Assembly (NCBI GenBank): GCA_036504815.1
Contig: DASXUN010000030.1
Coordinates: 1-64,000, forward strand
Length of the DNA: 64,000 bases
Reading direction: 5' to 3'
Source: Gemmatimonadaceae bacterium
GTDB lineage: Bacteria > Gemmatimonadota > Gemmatimonadetes > Gemmatimonadales > Gemmatimonadaceae
The notes under the pieces were generated by a model. It saw only the letters and a program-made list of their open reading frames with translations, did no database searches and was not told the origin of the DNA. Below are positions 1 to 9,249 of this stretch, one piece after another (within the stretch, counting starts at the first letter, position 1; the number at the start of each line of letters is the position of its first letter). The translations under genes were made by a program, and so were the position numbers.

Positions 1-1
1 G

Positions 2-619
2 CACGTGGCGTGGGTGCCGACGCTCGACATCTACGAGGCGAGCCGCGACCTGCAACGCGCGCAGAACCAGCCGTGGTTCAGGGACATGCTGCACCCGTCG
101 CTGGCCAACTACTTCAAGCCGGATCCGGCCAACCACGGCTCCTACTTCATCGGCTGGAGTTCCACCGACGAGGTCTACTGGAAGGAGAACTACCGCATCT
201 GGATGGCGGCGTTGCGCGATTTCGAGCGCAAGGGTGGCGTGGTGGGCTGCGGGGACGACGCGGGCTTCATCTACGAGATGTACGGCTACGGTCTCATCCG
301 CGAGATGGAACTCCACGAGGAGGCAGGCTTCCAGCCGCTGAAGGTCATCCAGCACTGCACCGGCAACAACGCGAAGATCCTCGGCAAGGAGAACGAGATC
401 GGGCGCGTACGCACCGGCTTCGCGGCGGACCTGCTGGTCGTGGACGGCAATCCGCTCGAGGACATCAAGACGCTGTATCCGACCAACCAGGTGCAGTTGA
501 AGGACGGCAAGGAGGTGCGCGCCGGTCTCGAGTGGACGATCGCCGGCGGCGTGCCCTATCACGTGCCGACGCTCGTGGCACGCATCCGGGCGATCGTGGA
601 CTCGGCGAAGAAGCGGTGA
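2..619 (+). CDS. Amidohydrolase, C-terminal part (gene starts before the window)
   Basis: The open frame runs in from the left edge and ends at TGA 617-619, leaving about 205 residues of an imidazolonepropionase-like metal-dependent amidohydrolase. The visible part has a GCGDDAG stretch, where the conserved Asp of the metal site is expected. It also has the C-terminal family block HCTGNNAKILG, then GRVRTGFAADLLVVDGNP, in which the barrel ends and the small beta-sandwich domain closes. The substrate cannot be told, and the N-terminal HxH metal motif lies outside the window. The next gene is convergent, only 7 bp away. Confidence 0.8.
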   Translation, partial: HVAWVPTLDIYEASRDLQRAQNQPWFRDMLHPSLANYFKPDPANHGSYFIGWSSTDEVYWKENYRIWMAALRDFERKGGVVGCGDDAGFIYEMYGYGLIREMELHEEAGFQPLKVIQHCTGNNAKILGKENEIGRVRTGFAADLLVVDGNPLEDIKTLYPTNQVQLKDGKEVRAGLEWTIAGGVPYHVPTLVARIRAIVDSAKKR

Positions 620-626
620 TTCGTCG

Positions 627-2171
627 CTAGCGCACGAGGAAGGGATGGCCGGCCAACTGCGCCGCGATCCAGTCCTGCACGCGCTCGACCTGCTGGTTGC
701 TGGTCGTGTAGTTGTTGTGCTGGAACGAGAAGAGCAGGAGCTTGCCGTCGGCCGTGGTGACGTAGCCGGAGAGTGAGTGCGAGCGGTCGACCGTGCCGGT
801 CTTCGCGTGCACGTTCCCCTGCGCCGGGGTGTTGCGCATCCGGTTGGCGATCGTGCCGTCCACGCCGCCGATGGGGAGCGCGTCGTAGAAGATCTTGAAG
901 TCGTCGCGCTTGCGCATGCCGTCGAGGATCTTCACGATCGACGCGGGCGTCACGTAGTCATGCCGCGACAGGCCGCTGCCGTCGCGCACGACGACCATCG
1001 TGGAATCGGCGCCGAACTCGGCCATCTGCCGCTCGATGACGCGCCGCCCGCTGTCCACGCTGCCGACGCCGGTCTTCTCGAGCGCCAGGGTGCGCAGCAG
1101 GATCTCGCCGATCTGGTTCTGCGACGGCTTGAGGAAGCGCGGCAACACCTCGCTCAGCGGCGCGGAGGCCATGGTGAACAGGGGCGTCAGTCCGTCGAGC
1201 GTGGCATCGGGAGTGCGCACGATAGGCCCGCGCACGGTGATGCCGCGGTCGGCGAGCGCCTCGGCGAACGCCTGCAGCCAGGCGCTGGCCGGCTCGCGAA
1301 TGGCCACGGTGGCGCGCACGCTGTCCTGCGGCGCCACCCAGCCGCGCAGCCGCACGACGGGGACGGCGCCGCGCAGGTCGGTGACGCCGCGCGCCATGCC
1401 GCTGCGCGACGCGGCGAGGCGTCCGCCCGCCGCCGGCGCTCCCGGCCGGGCTGCGGACGCGGGAACGGTGGACGGGTCGGTGGTGACCATCTCGGCTTCG
1501 ACGCGCGGCGCGGTGCGGGCGGGCGCCGTCACGACACGCACCGGATCGCCAGGCCTGTCGCCGCCATAGACCGTGATGCGCGCCACGCCTTCGTTGAACA
1601 TCAACTCATCGATGGCCGCCCCAGAGGTGGTTTCGAGGTTGCCCCAGTCCCAGTCGCCGATGGTGGTGTCCGGGAAGGCATTGCCGCCCTTGACGATGGA
1701 GCCCGCGATTTCGCGGATCCCGCGCGCGTAGAGCGACTCGGCCGCCGCGCGCAGCGGCTTCATCGCATCGCCGCCCTGCAGCGCGTCACTCACGGTCGGG
1801 TCGCCGCGTCCCGCCACCACCAGATCGCCGCGCAGCACGCCGTCCACCACTGGCGCGGACGAGAGAAACCCCGTCGTGAAGCGGTAGTTCGCACCGAGCT
1901 GCACGAGCGCCGTGGAGCCGGACGTCAGCTTCATGTTGGACGCGGGCATGAACAGCTTGCCGGCGTTGTGCGAGTAGAGGGTGTCCCCCGAGACCGGCTC
2001 GACGATGAGCAGGCCGAGGTGCGAGTTGTGAAACATCGGGTCGGCGACCAGCGAGTCGATGCTGTGCTGGAGGACCGCGCGCGTGTAGACGGGCGACGGC
2101 GCGCCCGAAGGCGCCGGGTGACAGGCGGCGCCGAGCACGAGTGCGCCGAGAGGGAGTAGGCGTCGGATCAT
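627..2171 (-). CDS. dacB: D-alanyl-D-alanine carboxypeptidase/endopeptidase (PBP4 family, peptidase S13)
   Basis: This penicillin-binding enzyme trims or cleaves peptidoglycan cross-links in the periplasm. All three active-site motifs are present: SNMK (SxxK) near residue 78, SQN (SxN) in the stretch FLKPSQNQIGE, and KTG in VHAKTGTVDRSHSLSGY near the C-terminus. I chose the internal ATG at 2171 (514 aa) because it places a short hydrophobic segment directly before LGAAC, a good lipobox, so the protein is probably a lipoprotein. An upstream in-frame start at 2228 would bury that signal. The gene diverges from the susC-like gene, with about 190 bp between them. Family assignment is firm; the lipoprotein status is inferred. 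Confidence 0.9.
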   Translation of the reverse strand: MIRRLLPLGALVLGAACHPAPSGAPSPVYTRAVLQHSIDSLVADPMFHNSHLGLLIVEPVSGDTLYSHNAGKLFMPASNMKLTSGSTALVQLGANYRFTTGFLSSAPVVDGVLRGDLVVAGRGDPTVSDALQGGDAMKPLRAAAESLYARGIREIAGSIVKGGNAFPDTTIGDWDWGNLETTSGAAIDELMFNEGVARITVYGGDRPGDPVRVVTAPARTAPRVEAEMVTTDPSTVPASAARPGAPAAGGRLAASRSGMARGVTDLRGAVPVVRLRGWVAPQDSVRATVAIREPASAWLQAFAEALADRGITVRGPIVRTPDATLDGLTPLFTMASAPLSEVLPRFLKPSQNQIGEILLRTLALEKTGVGSVDSGRRVIERQMAEFGADSTMVVVRDGSGLSRHDYVTPASIVKILDGMRKRDDFKIFYDALPIGGVDGTIANRMRNTPAQGNVHAKTGTVDRSHSLSGYVTTADGKLLLFSFQHNNYTTSNQQVERVQDWIAAQLAGHPFLVR

Positions 2172-2363
2172 CCAGCGAACATCCCGTTCCACCAGAGTGC
2201 TGTCAAGCAAAACGCGACGGTATCGCAAACATCTGTCGTCGCGGCGCGCGGCGCGGACTCTAGCGGAGCGCCACCGGGGGACGTCGATTCGATAAGTCGG
2301 AGATACGCCGGACGTCGTGTCGGTTCGCGCCCCCCTTGTCCGCCAGCCGCCGGAGGGAATCTC

Positions 2364-5300
2364 ATGAAGCGGAAGCTGGGTGCAGTCGCACTCCTTCTCT
2401 TGTTCGCGCTTCCTGCTGCACTGCGCGCGCAGGAGAACATCGTATCGGGCACCGTCGTGGTGGAAGGTTCACAGCGACCGCTGGTCGGTGCTCAAGTCGC
2501 CATCGCCGAGCAGGCCGGCAAGGGGGCGGTCGCGGACGCCAACGGTCGCTTCCGCATCGTCGGACTGACCGGTACCACCGTGACGCTGAACGTGCGCGCC
2601 ATTGGTTACCGCCAGGTCACGCAGCAGGTGCGCGTGGGCACGACGAACCTGCGCGTGGCCATGCAGGAACGCGCGCTCGAGCTGAACGCCATGGTCGTCA
2701 CCGGGACGGCCGGCGGCGCGCAGAAACGCGAGCTCGGCACGGCGGTCTCGCCCGTGAAGGTGGCCGACGTCGTGCAGTCGGCGGCCATTCCGACGGTCGA
2801 GGCGCTGCTCAACGGGCGCGCCCCGGGCGTGACGGTCATCCAGACGTCGGGGCAGGTGGGCGCGGGCGCGCAGGTGCGCATCCGCGGCATCGGCACGTTC
2901 TCGCTGTCGAGCACGCCGCTGGTGTATGTGGACGGCGTGCGCGTGGACAACGCGCTGACCAACGGCGTGGCGCGCATGAACGACTTCGACCCCGAGCAGA
3001 TCGAGAGCATTGAGGTGCTGAAGGGGCCGGCCGCGGCAACCCTCTACGGCACCGAGGCGGCGCGCGGCGTCATCAACATCATCACCAAGCGCGGCGCCTC
3101 GGGCGGCACGCGCTACACGTTCACCATCAAGCAGGGCAACGCGTGGTTTGACGACTCGCAGAACCGCATTCCGGTCAACTACTGGTACAATCCGGCGGAC
3201 TCGACCGTCTGGTCGACGCACCTGCCGACCACCGAAGCCGCCCGCGGCACGCCCCTGTTCAAGAACGCGCCGAACTCATCCTACTCGGCGAGCGTCAGCG
3301 GCGGCACGGGGACGTACCGGTACTATGCCGCCGGCGACGTGAGCGCGGCGGAGGGCATCACGACGCAGAACTCGCGCACGTCGAAGAGCGTGCGCACCAA
3401 CCTGAGCGTCGTGCCCAACAACCAGTTCTCGCTCGAGTCGAGCGTGGGCTACGTCACGAGCCACACGAACCTGGCGTGCGAAGGGTCGTGCGGCGGCGTG
3501 CTCTGGGCGTCCGAGTACTCGCGCCCGACGCGCACGCTGAAGTACTGCCAGTACACGAACAACACGACACGGGGCTGCGGCTGGTCGCGCGGCGCCTACA
3601 CGAGCCCGCCCGAGGTGTACAACGCGACGCTCTCGTGGCAGGACCTGCGGCGCTTCACGGGGAGCCTGAACCTCAAGTACGAGCCGTTCAAGTGGCTGTC
3701 CAATCGCCTGCTCATCGGCACGGACTACACGCTCGAGGATATCAACGGCTACACCCCCTACCAGACGGACTCCGTCATCGTCTTCTTCATGGGCTCGGGA
3801 TTCGACGGCTCGCGGTCGATCACGAACCAGCAGACGACGTACAACACGTACGATTTCTCGAGCTCCATCCAGCACCAGATCCGGCCCGCGCTGCGCTCGA
3901 AGACGAGCGTGGGCATGCAGTACTACACGAACCAGGGCGTGAGCGTCTCGGCGTCCGGGACGAAGTTCCCGACCCCGGGACTGTCGACGATCACGGCGAC
4001 GGGCGTGAAGGGATCGCCCACCTCGAACTCGACGGCGAACAACACGCTGGGCTTCTACGGCCAGGAAGACCTGGCCCTGAATGACCGGCTGTTTGTCGGC
4101 GCCGCGCTCCGCGTGGACAACAACAGCGCGTTCGGCAGCGAGGCGAGCTGGGTGCAGTATCCCAAGTTCAGCGTCTCGTGGGTGGCGAGCGAGGAGCCCG
4201 CGGCCCGCGCCTTCATCCCGAAGGTGATCGAAGACCTGCGCTTCCGCCTGGCCTACGGCGGTTCGGGCCAGCAGCCGGGCGTCAACACGGCGCTGCGCAC
4301 CCTGACGCCGGTGGCGGGACCCGGATCGGCCACGGTGCTCACGCCGGGGACGTTCGGCAACGAGAACCTGAAGCCCGAGCGCGTGATGGGCCTGGAACTC
4401 GGCTTCGAGGCCGGCCTGTGGAAGGACCGGATCGGCATCGATTTCACGTATTACAGCGACGTGTCGCACGACGCGATCCTGTCGCGATCGGTGGCCCCGT
4501 CCACCGGATTTGGTGGCAGCTCGCAGTTCACCAATGCCGGCCAGATCAACAAGCACGGCGTCGAGCTGTCGCTGAAGGGACAGGTGTTCAATGAACAGCA
4601 CTATGGCTGGGACGTGCAGTTCAACATCGGCGGGCACAAGAGCGAGATCATCAAGCTCAGCGGCCTGAAGGGCGACACGATGATCGTGATCGGCACCGCC
4701 CCGCCGGTGGCGCACAAGATCGGCTATTCGCCGTTCGATCTCTTCACGTACGAGATCGTCAGCGCCACGTACGATCCGGCGACGCGCAAGGCGACGAACC
4801 CCATGTGCGCGGACGGCAAGGGCGGGGTGATGCCGTGCTTCATCCCGGGGTCGACGAGCGTGCAGGCCCCGCTGCTGTACATGGGGCACTCGATTCCGAC
4901 GACGGAAGGCTCGGTGGCGAACACCTTCCGCTACCGCATGTTCAAGCTGCACGTGCTGACGGATTTCCAGACGGGATTCCGCAAGCTCGACAACAACCTG
5001 CGCATCCGGTGCCAGTTGAACGCCACCTGTCCCGAGGCGGTGTGGCCGGACAAGTTCGCGCCGGAAGTCGTCGCCGTCGTGCAGAACTCGGGCACGCTGC
5101 GCGATTACTTCATCAAGGACGCCAACTTCTGGAAGCTGCGTGAGGTGTCGCTGACGTATGACGCGCCCGATCGACTGGCGCGCAAGTACCTGGGTTCGAG
5201 CGGCCTGAACGCCACGTTCACGCTCCGCAACCTGCATACGTGGACGACGTACAAGGGGCTCGATCCGGAGAACAGCCTGGGTGGCCAGAGCGGCAGCATC

Positions 5301-5366
5301 GCGCTCAGCCAGGCCGAGTATCCCACGCTCGCGTCGGCGCTCCTCACCATTCGGCTTTCGTACTGA
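2364..5366 (+). CDS. susC: SusC/RagA-like TonB-dependent outer-membrane transporter
   Basis: A 1000-aa outer-membrane protein. Residues 1-22 form a signal peptide ending around LRAQ. Residues 25-105 form a carboxypeptidase-regulatory-like beta domain with the GxxV-GA pattern typical of SusC proteins. Residues 115-240 form the TonB plug, with RIRGIGTFSL, PLVYVDGVRVD and IESIEVLKGPAAATLYG. The rest is a beta barrel ending in aromatic LTIRLSY. The start follows a clear GGAGG ribosome site. Proteins of this family import oligosaccharides or peptides together with a SusD lipoprotein, which is encoded 7 bp downstream. The ligand cannot be predicted: no glycosidase lies next to the pair. Confidence 0.93.
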   Translation: MKRKLGAVALLLLFALPAALRAQENIVSGTVVVEGSQRPLVGAQVAIAEQAGKGAVADANGRFRIVGLTGTTVTLNVRAIGYRQVTQQVRVGTTNLRVAMQERALELNAMVVTGTAGGAQKRELGTAVSPVKVADVVQSAAIPTVEALLNGRAPGVTVIQTSGQVGAGAQVRIRGIGTFSLSSTPLVYVDGVRVDNALTNGVARMNDFDPEQIESIEVLKGPAAATLYGTEAARGVINIITKRGASGGTRYTFTIKQGNAWFDDSQNRIPVNYWYNPADSTVWSTHLPTTEAARGTPLFKNAPNSSYSASVSGGTGTYRYYAAGDVSAAEGITTQNSRTSKSVRTNLSVVPNNQFSLESSVGYVTSHTNLACEGSCGGVLWASEYSRPTRTLKYCQYTNNTTRGCGWSRGAYTSPPEVYNATLSWQDLRRFTGSLNLKYEPFKWLSNRLLIGTDYTLEDINGYTPYQTDSVIVFFMGSGFDGSRSITNQQTTYNTYDFSSSIQHQIRPALRSKTSVGMQYYTNQGVSVSASGTKFPTPGLSTITATGVKGSPTSNSTANNTLGFYGQEDLALNDRLFVGAALRVDNNSAFGSEASWVQYPKFSVSWVASEEPAARAFIPKVIEDLRFRLAYGGSGQQPGVNTALRTLTPVAGPGSATVLTPGTFGNENLKPERVMGLELGFEAGLWKDRIGIDFTYYSDVSHDAILSRSVAPSTGFGGSSQFTNAGQINKHGVELSLKGQVFNEQHYGWDVQFNIGGHKSEIIKLSGLKGDTMIVIGTAPPVAHKIGYSPFDLFTYEIVSATYDPATRKATNPMCADGKGGVMPCFIPGSTSVQAPLLYMGHSIPTTEGSVANTFRYRMFKLHVLTDFQTGFRKLDNNLRIRCQLNATCPEAVWPDKFAPEVVAVVQNSGTLRDYFIKDANFWKLREVSLTYDAPDRLARKYLGSSGLNATFTLRNLHTWTTYKGLDPENSLGGQSGSIALSQAEYPTLASALLTIRLSY

Positions 5367-5373
5367 GGCGACC

Positions 5374-6741
5374 ATGACCAATACCAATACCAAGCCTCGG
5401 AATGTGCGGCGCGCGGAACGTCCGGCTGCCGTGCTCTGGCGGAGCATCGCGGTGCTCTCCGCCGCTGCTGTCGTCATCGCCTGTGACACGGGGCGGATGC
5501 TCGACGTGAAAGCGCCGAACAGCGTGCCGGTCACCGTGTTTGAGAACCCCGCCAATGCCGCGCTGATGGTGAACAGCGTCATTGGCGACTTTGAATGCGC
5601 GTGGGGTGGTTACGTGGTCTCGACCGGCATCCAGTCGGACGAGCTGCAGGATGCCACGCTCACGGCCGCCAACTGGCAGCTCGACCGGCGTGACGATGGC
5701 TTCACGTCGGGGAGCTACGGCACCGCCGGCTGCACGGGGACGCAGGCGATCTACACGCCGATGTCCACGGCGCGCTGGGGAGCCGACCAGGCCGTCACCC
5801 GGCTTGCCGGGTGGACCGACGCGCAGGTCACCAACCGCGTGACGCTGCTGGTGCAGGCGAACGTCTACGCCGGCTTCAGCTACGCGGCGCTCGGCATGGC
5901 AATGTGCCAGGCGGCCTTCGACCTTGGCCCGCTCGTGGACCAGAAGGGGATGTTCGCGCTGGCCGAGAAGCGGTTCAGTGATGCCATCACCGCGGCGTCG
6001 GGGGTGGCCTCGCTGACGACCTACCTGAATGCCGCGTATGCGGGACGGGCGCGGGTGCGCCTGTACCAGCACAACCTGGCCGGCGCGGCGGCCGATGCGG
6101 CCCTGGTGCCGAAGGGCTTCGTCTTCAACGCGGCAATGGATGCCAACAATCCACGGCGCTACAGCCACGTGTATCAGGCGATCGTGCAGAACACGAACAC
6201 GTCGGTGGAACCGACGGCGCGGATGCTGAAGACGGAGCAGGGTGAGACGGACCCGCGGTCGGCGACGCAGCAGCTGTCGGGCAAGGCGTCGGATGGCTTC
6301 ACCGACAAGTTCGTGCCGACGAAGTACTACGGCGCGACGCTCACGGCGGGGCAGGGCATACCGCAGTCCATCACCCGGTACGAGGAGGCGCAGCTGATCC
6401 TCGCCGAGGCACAGGGTGGCGCGAACGCCGTGAACATCATCAACACGCTGCGGGCGACGGTGAACCTGAAGCCGTACACCGGCGCGACGGATGCGGCGTC
6501 CATCACCGCGCTGATCGCGAGCGAGCGGCAGCGCGTGCTGTTCGTCGAAGGGCTGCGCATGTTCGACGTCGAGCGGCTGAACCTGCCGCTGGTGCCGGCG
6601 CCGGGCAGCGCCTTCCGGCTGGGCGGCGTGTACGGCAACACCGTCTGCATGCCGTTGCCGGACATCGAGCGCGTCAACAATCCCAACGTGGACGTCTCGA
6701 AGTTGATCACGGGGATCAAGGGAGGCTTCCCGCTGCCGTAG
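5374..6741 (+). CDS. susD: SusD/RagB-like outer-membrane lipoprotein
   Basis: A 455-aa lipoprotein partner of the SusC-like transporter, expected to cap the barrel and bind ligand at the cell surface. The start ATG sits 7 bp after the susC stop. The N-terminus is basic and then hydrophobic, ending in VVIAC at Cys37, a lipobox. The body has the helical repeat pattern of SusD, with the typical late block RYEEAQLILAEAQ followed by a region containing the family-like phrase ERQRVLFVEGLRMFDVERL. Family members differ widely in ligand-contact residues, so no substrate is assigned. A strong hairpin follows the gene and probably ends the two-gene transcript. Confidence 0.9.
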   Translation: MTNTNTKPRNVRRAERPAAVLWRSIAVLSAAAVVIACDTGRMLDVKAPNSVPVTVFENPANAALMVNSVIGDFECAWGGYVVSTGIQSDELQDATLTAANWQLDRRDDGFTSGSYGTAGCTGTQAIYTPMSTARWGADQAVTRLAGWTDAQVTNRVTLLVQANVYAGFSYAALGMAMCQAAFDLGPLVDQKGMFALAEKRFSDAITAASGVASLTTYLNAAYAGRARVRLYQHNLAGAAADAALVPKGFVFNAAMDANNPRRYSHVYQAIVQNTNTSVEPTARMLKTEQGETDPRSATQQLSGKASDGFTDKFVPTKYYGATLTAGQGIPQSITRYEEAQLILAEAQGGANAVNIINTLRATVNLKPYTGATDAASITALIASERQRVLFVEGLRMFDVERLNLPLVPAPGSAFRLGGVYGNTVCMPLPDIERVNNPNVDVSKLITGIKGGFPLP

Positions 6742-6812
6742 GCCATGACGCCGCCGGCGGCGCGCCGGATGGCGCCAATGGCGGCGGACAGGAGGTTGCA
6801 TTAGAACTAGGG

Positions 6813-6844
6813 ACGGCCAGCGCAGCAACGACGGCGCTGGCCGT
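6813..6844 (+). terminator. Hairpin terminator after the susC-susD pair
   Basis: A perfect 10-bp inverted repeat (6813-6822 with 6835-6844) with a 12-nt loop lies 70 bp after the susD stop and is followed by TCTGTC. The T-tract is poor, so this is a probable rather than certain intrinsic terminator. Confidence 0.55.
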
Positions 6845-6873
6845 TCTGTCGGCCTCAACCCGAGGTGCCCCCC

Positions 6874-7242
6874 ATGCTCGGACCGCTCGCGCAAGTTGCC
6901 GTCACCTTCCATGATGTACCGCGGGCCATGGCCTGGTACCGCGACGTTCTGGGCCTGCCGCTGATCTTCGAGACCAACGGCCTGGTCTTCTTCGCGATGG
7001 GCGACGTACGCCTCATGATGACCGCTCCGGAACAGCCGGAGCATGACCATCCGGCGTCGGTGCTCTATTTCAAGGTCGCGAACATCGACGAGTCGTACAC
7101 GGCGCTCGCCGCCCGTGGCGCGACGCTCGAGGACACACCGCATCTCGTGGGCAAGATGGGGACGACGGAACTCTGGATGTTCTTCGTGCGCGATCCGGAA
7201 CGGCATCTGATTGGGATCAGCGAGGAGCGGGCCGGACCGTGA
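6874..7242 (+). CDS. VOC-family protein (glyoxalase/bleomycin-resistance fold)
   Basis: 122 aa, one vicinal-oxygen-chelate domain made of two beta-alpha-beta-beta-beta units. Recognisable features are the opening QVAVTFHDVPRAMAWYRDVLG, the central strand FFAMGDVRLMM, and the closing FFVRDPERHLIGI, where a Glu or neighbouring residue usually binds metal. The ATG at 6874 is preceded by GAGGTG at 6862-6867; an in-frame GTG at 6865 is a weaker choice. Members of this superfamily catalyse very different reactions, so only the fold is assigned. It stands alone between two hairpin-flanked units. Confidence 0.85.
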   Translation: MLGPLAQVAVTFHDVPRAMAWYRDVLGLPLIFETNGLVFFAMGDVRLMMTAPEQPEHDHPASVLYFKVANIDESYTALAARGATLEDTPHLVGKMGTTELWMFFVRDPERHLIGISEERAGP

Positions 7243-7367
7243 GTCCGCCGGTGCTCACCGCCCGCTGTTGTCAGACGCGACCCGAAAGGCATAGCTTCTC
7301 CTGATGCATTCGACTGCCGACACCGGCTGGCGTCGGCGGCGTGGTGTCCCCCTGACCGGAGGTGTTT

Positions 7368-7928
7368 ATGACCGGTTTGACCGCGTTGTGGCTCCCGATC
7401 CTGCTGTCCGCCGTCTTCGTGTTTGTCGTGAGTTCGGTGATCCACATGCTCACTCCCTGGCACAAGGGCGAGTATCCGCAGCTGCCCAATGAAGAGGCGT
7501 TCCGTTCAGCCGTCGGACCGCTGAACATCCCGCCCGGCGAGTACATGGTGCCGCGGGCCGGGAGCATGGCCGAGATGAACACGCCGGAGTTCAAGGCCAA
7601 GATCGACCGTGGGCCGGTGGGCATTCTCACCGTGCGTCCGAACGGGGAGATGGGGATGGGACGCCAGCTCACGCTGTGGTTCCTCTACGCCCTGGTGGTC
7701 AGCGTGTTCGCCGCGTATGTCGCCGGCCGTGCACTGCCGGCGGGGGCGCACTACCTGTCCGTCTTCCGCTTCGCCGGCGCGACCGCCTTCTGCGGCTACG
7801 CGTTGGGGCTCTGGCAGCAGCACATCTGGTACTGGCGTTCGTTCCGCGCGACGTTCACGGCGACCATCGACGGACTGCTCTACGCCTGTGTGACCGCGGG
7901 AACGATGGGCTGGCTCTGGCCGCGCTGA
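7368..7928 (+). CDS. Uncharacterised inner-membrane protein, about four helices
   Basis: 186 aa. The start ATG has a perfect GGAGG at 7358-7362. A first membrane helix at residues 5-27 is followed by a soluble stretch of about 75 residues (TPWHKGEYPQLPNEEAF and onward, with the phrase GPLNIPPGEYMVPRAGS). Three more hydrophobic segments lie in the second half: LWFLYALVVSVFAAYVAG, YLSVFRFAGATAFCGYALG and a C-terminal helix. I recognise it only as a conserved hypothetical type. No catalytic motif is visible. The next gene, a secreted amidohydrolase, starts 27 bp downstream, after a possible hairpin. Confidence 0.75.
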   Translation: MTGLTALWLPILLSAVFVFVVSSVIHMLTPWHKGEYPQLPNEEAFRSAVGPLNIPPGEYMVPRAGSMAEMNTPEFKAKIDRGPVGILTVRPNGEMGMGRQLTLWFLYALVVSVFAAYVAGRALPAGAHYLSVFRFAGATAFCGYALGLWQQHIWYWRSFRATFTATIDGLLYACVTAGTMGWLWPR

Positions 7929-7937
7929 ACGCGCGGC
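7919..7937 (+). terminator. Possible hairpin at the end of the membrane-protein gene
   Basis: GCCGCGC (7919-7925) pairs with GCGCGGC (7931-7937). The loop contains the stop codon, and GTTCCTTC follows. It is short and the DNA is GC-rich, so it may be chance. Confidence 0.25.
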
Positions 7938-7955
7938 GTTCCTTCAATAGCGAGT

Positions 7956-9176
7956 ATGGTGATGATGCGCAGGACGATCGCCCTGCTGGGACTCGTTGTC
8001 TCCGTGGCGGGCGCGCAGGGAGGAGCTGCCGGGGGCGGCCCGCCCGGAGCGCGAGGCGGAACGATCATCAGGGATGGCGAGGCATGTCCGGCGGGCATGA
8101 CCGAAGTGCGTCCGCGCAGTTGCCGAGCGCCGGAGATGGCAGCGCCGAGCATTCTCGACTATCGGCCGCGCTCGACGCTCGTGACGGCCGAGCACGTGGT
8201 GCCGAGGGCGAAGTATCCGGTGATCGACTTTCACGGGCATCCCACGTCGCAGATGCAGGACGCGACCGCGCTCGAGGCGATGGGCGCGGAGATGGATGCG
8301 CTGAACATTGGCTTGATGCTGACGGCGAACAACACCAGCGGCGACGCGCTCAAGCGACAGAGCGCGCTGGTGGCGGCGTCGCCCATGATGAAGGACCGGG
8401 TGCGCATCCTCACGGGCATCGATTTTCGGAACGTGGGACCCGGCTGGGGCGACCGCGCCGTGGCGCAACTGGAGGCCGACATCGCCGCGGGGGCCGTGGG
8501 CGTCGGCGAGATCGGCAAGGGGCTGGGCCTCTCGTACAAGAAGGCCGACGGCTCGCGCCTGCGCATCGACGATCCCGACCTTGATCCGGTATGGGAGGCG
8601 GCCGCCCGCCTGCGGATCCCCGTCTTCATCCACACCGCCGATCCCCAGGAATTCTGGGACGACATCGACTACCGGAACGAACGGTGGCTCGAACTCGCGC
8701 TTTTCCCCGGCCGCCGGTATCCGAAGGATCAGTACCCGTCATTCGAGCAGCTGATGACGGAGCGCGACAACCTCTTCAAGCGGCACCCCAGGACGACTTT
8801 CGTCGCCGCGCATATGGGCTGGCACGCCAACGACCTGGCGCGACTGGGCCGGATGTTCGACGCCATGCCCAACGTCTACGCTGAAGTGGGGGCGGTGCTC
8901 TATGACATCGGGCGGCAGCCGCGCGGCGCGCACGACTTCTTCGTGAAGTACCAGGACCGCCTGCTGTTCGGCAAGGACTCGTACCAGCCCGAGGAGTATC
9001 CGTACTACTGGCGCGTGTTCGAGACCCGGGACGAGTACTTCGACTACTATCGGCACTACCACGCCTTCTGGAAGCTGTACGGCATCGACCTGCCGGACAG
9101 CGTGCTCAAGAAGGTGTACTACCAGAATGCGCTGAAGATCACGCCGGCGCTGCCGCGGGCCGGATGGCCCAGGTGA
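7956..9176 (+). CDS. Secreted amidohydrolase (Amidohydro_2-type TIM barrel)
   Basis: 406 aa with an N-terminal signal peptide (basic MMRR, then a hydrophobic core ending near VAGAQG). The metal-dependent barrel is marked by VIDFHGH (HxH metal ligands) near residue 90, VGEIGKGLG, PVFIHTADP with a ligand His, TFVAAHMGWH, and LLFGKDSY, where the conserved late Asp lies. These fit the Amidohydro_2 (PF04909) group of decarboxylases and hydrolases; the substrate is unknown. Three ATGs are clustered at 7956, 7962 and 7965, and any could be used. It precedes a tight group of small barrel and cupin genes. Confidence 0.85.
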   Translation: MVMMRRTIALLGLVVSVAGAQGGAAGGGPPGARGGTIIRDGEACPAGMTEVRPRSCRAPEMAAPSILDYRPRSTLVTAEHVVPRAKYPVIDFHGHPTSQMQDATALEAMGAEMDALNIGLMLTANNTSGDALKRQSALVAASPMMKDRVRILTGIDFRNVGPGWGDRAVAQLEADIAAGAVGVGEIGKGLGLSYKKADGSRLRIDDPDLDPVWEAAARLRIPVFIHTADPQEFWDDIDYRNERWLELALFPGRRYPKDQYPSFEQLMTERDNLFKRHPRTTFVAAHMGWHANDLARLGRMFDAMPNVYAEVGAVLYDIGRQPRGAHDFFVKYQDRLLFGKDSYQPEEYPYYWRVFETRDEYFDYYRHYHAFWKLYGIDLPDSVLKKVYYQNALKITPALPRAGWPR

Positions 9177-9249
9177 CACCGGCGGTCGTGTGAGTCGCGC
9201 GGGGTCCCGCGACGATTCACGTTGCCCCCCGTTTCCAAGGAGGTGCTCC

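Noticed and set aside
777-2159. Long plus-strand open frame opposite the DD-carboxypeptidase gene
   Set aside because: Arg/His/Gly-rich, no domain, an antisense shadow caused by high GC; the minus-strand frame has all catalytic motifs.
3276-5582. 768-codon minus-strand open frame opposite the SusC-like gene
   Set aside because: Composition is Arg/Val/His-rich shadow sequence without any motif, while the plus strand encodes clear plug and barrel domains.
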